A stretch of DNA of 64,000 nucleotides from Phycisphaerales bacterium (lineage in GTDB: Bacteria > Planctomycetota > Phycisphaerae > Phycisphaerales > SM1A02), in assembly GCA_028278245.1 (NCBI GenBank), contig JANQEQ010000097.1, positions 105,402 through 169,401 on the forward strand, given 5' to 3'. Shown in pieces: positions 59,782 through 64,000 of this stretch. Made by a program: the position numbers and the translations under genes. The first letter of the stretch is position 1; every line of letters starts with the position of its first letter. A model generated the notes under the pieces. It saw only the letters and a program-made list of their open reading frames with translations. It was not told the DNA's origin and ran no database searches.

Positions 59782-59816
59782 AACCGCTTCCTCACGGTCG
59801 CGGCTCGTTGAAGATT
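59782..59816 (-). repeat. Dispersed 35-base repeat, copy 2
   Basis: This copy lies 14 bases after the stop of pnp on the minus strand, the same relative position as copy 1. A short CCGC/GCGG pairing inside it is possible on either strand. Confidence 0.85.
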
Positions 59817-59830
59817 GTATTCATAGGAAG

Positions 59831-62098
59831 TTAATGGCTGTCCGAAGAAACCGGTTCATCGTTACGTTTTCGTCTGCCGCGTTTGCGGCCTCCGGGTTTT
59901 GATCGCTTTGAATCTGAATCATCCTTGCTTTCACCATCACCTCCGTCATCGTCACCCGCTTCCTCACGCAGGACTGCTTTACGGGAGAGTTTGATTCGGC
60001 CGCTGTCATCCACGTTGATGACTTTCACTTTGATGACGTCACCCATTTTGACTACGTCGTTGACCGATTTGACGAATCCTTCATCAAGTTCGGAGATGTG
60101 GCACATGCCATCCGTTCCCGGTGCGATTTCGACAAACGCGCCGAAATCCTTCGTGGCGACAACCTTGCCCTCAAAAATCGTGCCAACTTTGATCTCAGCC
60201 GCAAGTGCCTCGACCTCGGCCTTGGCTTGTTCGCCCGCTTCACCGGAAGTTGCGGCGATGAGCACCGTGCCGTCATTGTCAACGTCAACGGTTGCGCCGG
60301 TTTTCTCCTGGATACCGCGGATCGTTTTTCCACCCGGTCCAATGAGCTTACCGATCTTCTCCGGATCAATAATGACCGTGAATATCCGCGGGGCATATTG
60401 CGAAATGTCAGCTCGGGGTTCGGGAATGACCGCTTCGATTGAGTCGATAATATGCAGTCGTCCCTCGCGCGCCTGAGCGAAGATCTTTTCGATCTCATCA
60501 AACCACAGACCGCGATCTTTCAGGTCAAGCTGAATTCCCGTGATACCGTCGCGTGTGCCGGCAACTTTGAAATCCATCCCGCCGAAGAAATCCTCTTCGC
60601 CGATGATGTCCGTAACGTGTGTGATTGTGCCGTCTTCAGCAGTGAATCGGCCGACGGTGATTCCTGCACAGGTTGCCTTGATCGGTACACCCGCGTCCAT
60701 CAGCGCTACACAACCGCTGCACACCGAAGCCATGGAAGATGATCCATTGGATTCTGTGATATCGCTCACCAGTCGAATGGTGTAAGGAAATTCCTCAGGA
60801 TCGGGAAGGATTGCCAGCAACGATCGCTCAGCCAATGCTCCGTGACCGATCTCTCTGCGGCCCGGCCCCATGATGCGACCCGCTTCCCCAGTACAGAAGG
60901 GGGGGAAGTTGTAATGCAGGTAGAACTTCTTTGCATATTCAGGCATCAAACCGTCGACAATCTGCTCATCCCGCCCGGTTCCCAAGGCACATGTTGCCAG
61001 TGCCTGGGTTTCGCCGCGCTGGAAAAATGCCGAACCATGAGTGCGCGTGAATATGCCCGCTTCAATTTCCAGAGGACGAACATCGTTCAAGCCTCGTCCA
61101 TCGGCGCGAATATGATCTTCTGCCAGCAATCGATGGGCTGTCTTTTTCTCCAACTTGCGGAACGCTTCTTTGGCATCAAGCTGGCGCTGTTCAGCGGCAA
61201 GATGTTCGGAGTAGGGTACACCCTCGGGGATGGAGAAGTGCTCCTGGAGCAAAGACTCACGCAACGCTTCGATGGCATCACCACGTTCGGTCTTGCCGTG
61301 AATCTGGCGGAGTTTTTTCATCTCTTCGCCCAGCAGGTTGTTCACCTGCTCAACGATTGCCTCATCAGGCAGCGAGATATCCTCCCCCATGTTTTTCTCG
61401 GTGGTGCCCGCTTTTTCCATCAGTTCATGCTGCATTTCCAACAGCGGTTTGATGCCCTGCTCGTAGCCGAACTTGATCGCTTCCAGCGCATCGTGTTCGG
61501 AAATTTCCGCCGCTCCGACTTCAATCATGTTGATGCCGTCGGCGTGGCCGGAAAGCACCAGATCGAGATCGGAAAATTCCATCTGGGAATGGGTCGGGTT
61601 GAGAACAAAGGTTTCACCGTCACTGGTGAGGATCCGCGCCACCCGAACAGTTGCGACCGGTCCCTGGAACGGTGCATCAGTCAGGCAGAGTGCAGCCGAT
61701 GCAGCAGTGCAAGCCAGAACATCCGTGTCGTTTTGACCGTCGTGGCTCATCGTCCAGGCCTGGATCTGGATCTCTTCGATGAAACCATCGGGAAAGAGCG
61801 GGCGAATGGGACGATCCATCATCCGCATGGTGAGGATTTCTTTTTCGTTGGGAGCGCTTTCCCGTTTGCGGAAGCCGCCGGGGAACTTGCCGCCCGAGCC
61901 GAGCTTTTCCCGGTAATCGCATTGCAGGGGAAAGTAATCCATACCATGGCGCGGATCAGCCCGCATGGCTGTCGCCAGAACGGTGCTGTCAGCGTAACTG
62001 GCAATGATTGATCCGGTAGCGAGCCGGGCAACGCGACCGGTTTCAAATCGCATCATCCGCCCTGCGATTTCACGTTCAACTTGAATCACATGAGACAT
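59831..62098 (-). CDS. pnp: Polyribonucleotide nucleotidyltransferase (PNPase)
   Basis: The 755-residue protein has two RNase PH domains. The first contains GRMMRFETGRVARLATGS and RPIRPLFPDGF. The second contains IRADGRGLNDVRPLEIEAG, FQRGETQALATCALGT, EFPYTIRLVSDITESNGSSS and the catalytic GMDFKVAGTRDGITGIQLD. A KH domain (IGKLIGPGGKTIRGIQEKTG) and an S1 domain (GTIFEGKVVATKDFGAFVEI) follow. The enzyme degrades mRNA from the 3' end using phosphate. A basic, Asp/Ser/Lys-rich tail of about 45 residues (RKRGRRKRN near the end) extends beyond E. coli PNPase. It follows rpsO, the common bacterial order. Confidence 0.97.
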   Translation of the reverse strand: MSHVIQVEREIAGRMMRFETGRVARLATGSIIASYADSTVLATAMRADPRHGMDYFPLQCDYREKLGSGGKFPGGFRKRESAPNEKEILTMRMMDRPIRPLFPDGFIEEIQIQAWTMSHDGQNDTDVLACTAASAALCLTDAPFQGPVATVRVARILTSDGETFVLNPTHSQMEFSDLDLVLSGHADGINMIEVGAAEISEHDALEAIKFGYEQGIKPLLEMQHELMEKAGTTEKNMGEDISLPDEAIVEQVNNLLGEEMKKLRQIHGKTERGDAIEALRESLLQEHFSIPEGVPYSEHLAAEQRQLDAKEAFRKLEKKTAHRLLAEDHIRADGRGLNDVRPLEIEAGIFTRTHGSAFFQRGETQALATCALGTGRDEQIVDGLMPEYAKKFYLHYNFPPFCTGEAGRIMGPGRREIGHGALAERSLLAILPDPEEFPYTIRLVSDITESNGSSSMASVCSGCVALMDAGVPIKATCAGITVGRFTAEDGTITHVTDIIGEEDFFGGMDFKVAGTRDGITGIQLDLKDRGLWFDEIEKIFAQAREGRLHIIDSIEAVIPEPRADISQYAPRIFTVIIDPEKIGKLIGPGGKTIRGIQEKTGATVDVDNDGTVLIAATSGEAGEQAKAEVEALAAEIKVGTIFEGKVVATKDFGAFVEIAPGTDGMCHISELDEGFVKSVNDVVKMGDVIKVKVINVDDSGRIKLSRKAVLREEAGDDDGGDGESKDDSDSKRSKPGGRKRGRRKRNDEPVSSDSH

Positions 62099-62331
62099 GT
62101 CTTCTACCTCAAAAATAGGTTGTCAACGTGTTCGTGGAACTGTACGTCAGCAGTGCTGGACACCCAGAGGCAGAAGGCAAGCAACAGTCGGTATTGTGGG
62201 TTATCAATCCCGCAGGTGTGGAAGTCTTTGGGAATCAAAGACCGCAAACTGTGGCTTGCCTACTGCCACCCGTGTCTCTTTCAATTGCCCCACGTGGTTG
62301 TCCCACGCGAACACGTATAAAAAAGGACGGC

Positions 62332-62601
62332 CTACTTACGCAGACCGAGCCGCTTGATCAATTGCTGATATGCATCACGATTGGATCGCGCCAGATATCG
62401 CAGCAGGCGATTGCGCCGACCCACCAGCATGAGCAGTCCTCTGCGCGATGCATAATCATGACTGTTGCGGCGGAGATGATCCGTAATCTCACGAATACGT
62501 TCCGTAAGAATGGCGACCTGCACTTCCGGAGAACCGACGTCTCCATCATGGCGCTGGTAATCGCTTATCAATTTTTGTTTCTCTTCAACTGCTATGCTCA
62601 T
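62332..62601 (-). CDS. rpsO: Ribosomal protein S15
   Basis: The protein has 89 residues, the standard length. It starts SIAVEEKQKLISDYQRHDGD and contains GSPEVQVAILTERIREITDHL, the S15 signature HxxDxxSRRGLLMLVGRRN-like (here SHDYASRRGLLMLVGRR) and ends YQQLIKRLGLRK. It binds 16S rRNA in the small subunit. The pnp gene follows after 233 bases; in many bacteria this pair is one operon and S15 represses its own translation. Confidence 0.98.
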   Translation of the reverse strand: MSIAVEEKQKLISDYQRHDGDVGSPEVQVAILTERIREITDHLRRNSHDYASRRGLLMLVGRRNRLLRYLARSNRDAYQQLIKRLGLRK

Positions 62602-62710
62602 TATCGAAACTCATGTTTCCGTTTGAATATGTCTGGGGATATAAACCGGGTACTTTAGCATCCATTCAAGGTTGCGTCCAAGAGAATCCCCTGCGATCTC
62701 AAGGTGATTT

Positions 62711-63883
62711 CTAGGTTTCCAGTGCCGGTTGAGGCTCAGAAACTGCCGATTCCACGATTTCCCCTGAGATTTCCGTACGAGCCAACTGCCTCTCCATCGA
62801 AACCAGAAGCCCCACAAAAAAAGCGGTAAACAGCCAACCGGTCCCCCCTGATGAGAGCAAAGGCAGGGCAATCCCCTTGGTGGGAGCCAATCCGGTCACC
62901 ACCGCCAGATTAAGTAACGCCTGAAATCCGATGGTCATCACGACACCCATTGCCAGCAATCGCTCAAACGGGTGTCGGAGCCGACGGATGATCGAAGCCC
63001 CGCATCCAAGGAGAATGACATAGAGCATCACGACCAGGCACGCTCCGATGAGCCCCGTCTCCTCACATATCACAGCAAAGACGAAATCGGTCGTATCTTC
63101 CGGGAGGTAGCCGAACTTCTGCACGCTGTTTCCCAGACCACGACCGGCCAATCCACCGCCACTCACTGCCGCCATGGATTGGAGAACATGGTATCCGATG
63201 CCTTGTGGATCATCGTATGGATTGAGAAATGCGCGTAAGCGATCCAGGCGATAGGGGCTGGCCATGACCGCAGCGAAAAATCCCAATCCGCCGACAGGGA
63301 GTAGGATCAATGCGTGGTGGATCTTGGCGCCGGCAGCGATCAACAGCAGGACACTGATCCAACCCACGAGCACCGCTGTCCCCAAGTCCTGCGATCCGAT
63401 GAGGGCACAGACCAGCAATACGGGTATCATGGGGATGAGGAAACCGATCAGTCGCCGGGAGAGAAATTCCATTTGATGGCAGACATACCATGCCAGCACC
63501 AGAATCATGCCCCACTTAGCCAGCTCGCTGGGTTGAAACCCTAAACCGGGAACCAGTTCGATCCACCGTCTTGCTCCATTGACCTGCTTACCCACACCGG
63601 GGATGAGCACAAGAATCAGCAGAAGGATAATCAGGCCGAGCAGCCATGGCATGGGTGATTTCCAGCCCTGACCTGCACGTAACCAACGGATGGGAATTAA
63701 TGATCCTACAATCAGCGCTCCAACCGCCAGCAATGCCAAGATAAATGATCGGCTTCGCAGGATGTCAGCAAGCTGAAGATTGTGTTCCAGGTCGATCGTG
63801 AATGACGCACTGGTGACCATGACTACCCCAAATCCCAACAGGGCGATCACCACCAGAATGAGGCCATGTCCAGCGCGCAGCAT
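62711..63883 (-). CDS. ftsW: FtsW/RodA/SpoVE-family (SEDS) peptidoglycan polymerase, FtsW-like
   Basis: The 390-residue protein has about ten membrane helices. It begins RAGHGLILVVIALLGFGVVMVTSAS, near the usual FtsW start. The segments FQPSELAKWGMIL, GSQDLGTAVLVG, LNPYDDPQGIGYHVLQS, FGYLPEDTTDFVFAVICEETG and PLLSSGGTGWLF are family hallmarks; the LPEDTTDFVF form favours FtsW over RodA. It polymerises glycan strands from lipid II with a partner transpeptidase. ATG 63883 is chosen; a TTG at 63970 would add 29 polar residues. The complete gene is in the window, since an in-frame stop lies at 63983-63985. Confidence 0.88.
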   Translation of the reverse strand: MLRAGHGLILVVIALLGFGVVMVTSASFTIDLEHNLQLADILRSRSFILALLAVGALIVGSLIPIRWLRAGQGWKSPMPWLLGLIILLLILVLIPGVGKQVNGARRWIELVPGLGFQPSELAKWGMILVLAWYVCHQMEFLSRRLIGFLIPMIPVLLVCALIGSQDLGTAVLVGWISVLLLIAAGAKIHHALILLPVGGLGFFAAVMASPYRLDRLRAFLNPYDDPQGIGYHVLQSMAAVSGGGLAGRGLGNSVQKFGYLPEDTTDFVFAVICEETGLIGACLVVMLYVILLGCGASIIRRLRHPFERLLAMGVVMTIGFQALLNLAVVTGLAPTKGIALPLLSSGGTGWLFTAFFVGLLVSMERQLARTEISGEIVESAVSEPQPALET

Positions 63884-64000
63884 GAAAGCACTATCGTACG
63901 GAACCTGCCTGTGATAACAGAATTCACTACTCAGGAGCCTTCGAGGATGAGTCCCGTTCAGTTGTATCAATTTGAAGCGGTGTCACCACAAAGGCAAATG

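Noticed and set aside
60842..62011. A 389-codon open frame antisense to pnp
   Set aside because: It mirrors the pnp reading frame, has no recognisable domain and lacks a ribosome-binding site. Long antisense frames are common opposite strongly biased genes.

Overview
The window looks like chromosomal DNA from a planctomycete of the class Phycisphaerae. The evidence is combined: four secreted proteins share a dockerin-like tail with the DLTGDDQVN and DIFAALGLWG pattern; three proteins end in a PEP-CTERM-like signal (Pro-rich, LALLG, then basic residues); there is a serine/threonine kinase fused to TPRs; an LL-diaminopimelate aminotransferase; and an archaeal/eukaryotic-type prolyl-tRNA synthetase. 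This is inference from gene content; no 16S or marker phylogeny was possible.

Region 1 (1-16.9 kb) is one long plus-strand locus for a type IV pilus/type II secretion-like machine. It runs: PilZ protein(s), pseudopilins, two small unrecognised membrane proteins, PilM-, PilN-, PilO- and PilP-like proteins, a secretin, a TPR lipoprotein, then a signalling block (histidine kinase, lone receiver, HD-GYP phosphodiesterase, STAS protein), then the PilB-type ATPase and PilC-type platform protein. A c-di-GMP reader (PilZ), a c-di-GMP hydrolase (HD-GYP) and an MshEN-type ATPase in one locus suggest a built-in second-messenger circuit. Prepilin peptidase and a PilT retraction ATPase are not in the window.

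Region 2 (16.9-25.8 kb) holds free-methionine-sulfoxide reductase, tRNA-dihydrouridine synthase, three PEP-CTERM proteins, an unrecognised 408-residue protein, an unrecognised protein at 23.3-23.9 kb, and two tandem membrane proteins carrying a pseudopilin-like soluble domain. Two PEP-CTERM genes share a 3' module (basic tail plus GC-rich terminator). A third copy of that module lies behind the 408-residue gene without its own PEP-CTERM gene.

Region 3 (25.8-34.1 kb) is housekeeping: a structured leader or small-RNA candidate, dnaK, a bleomycin-hydrolase-type peptidase, an AsmA-like protein, a UbiA/MqnP prenyltransferase, an NmrA-like protein and proS.

Region 4 (34.1-45.5 kb) is a secretome island. 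It has two 751-residue subtilases from a tandem duplication, a large RCC1/FG-GAP protein between them, and a PQQ-propeller protein. All four end in a 177-base dockerin-like cassette that is nearly identical in DNA in three of them. A decayed copy of the 3' end of proS in front of the second subtilase marks the edge of the duplication.

Region 5 (45.5-64 kb) has the kinase-TPR protein, a Xer recombinase, two envelope lipoproteins, tRNA-Lys, an SNF2 helicase-SWIM pair, dapL, scpB, a palindromic repeat cluster, a histidine kinase, pnp, rpsO and an FtsW-type SEDS protein. No CRISPR array, insertion sequence, prophage or rRNA was seen.
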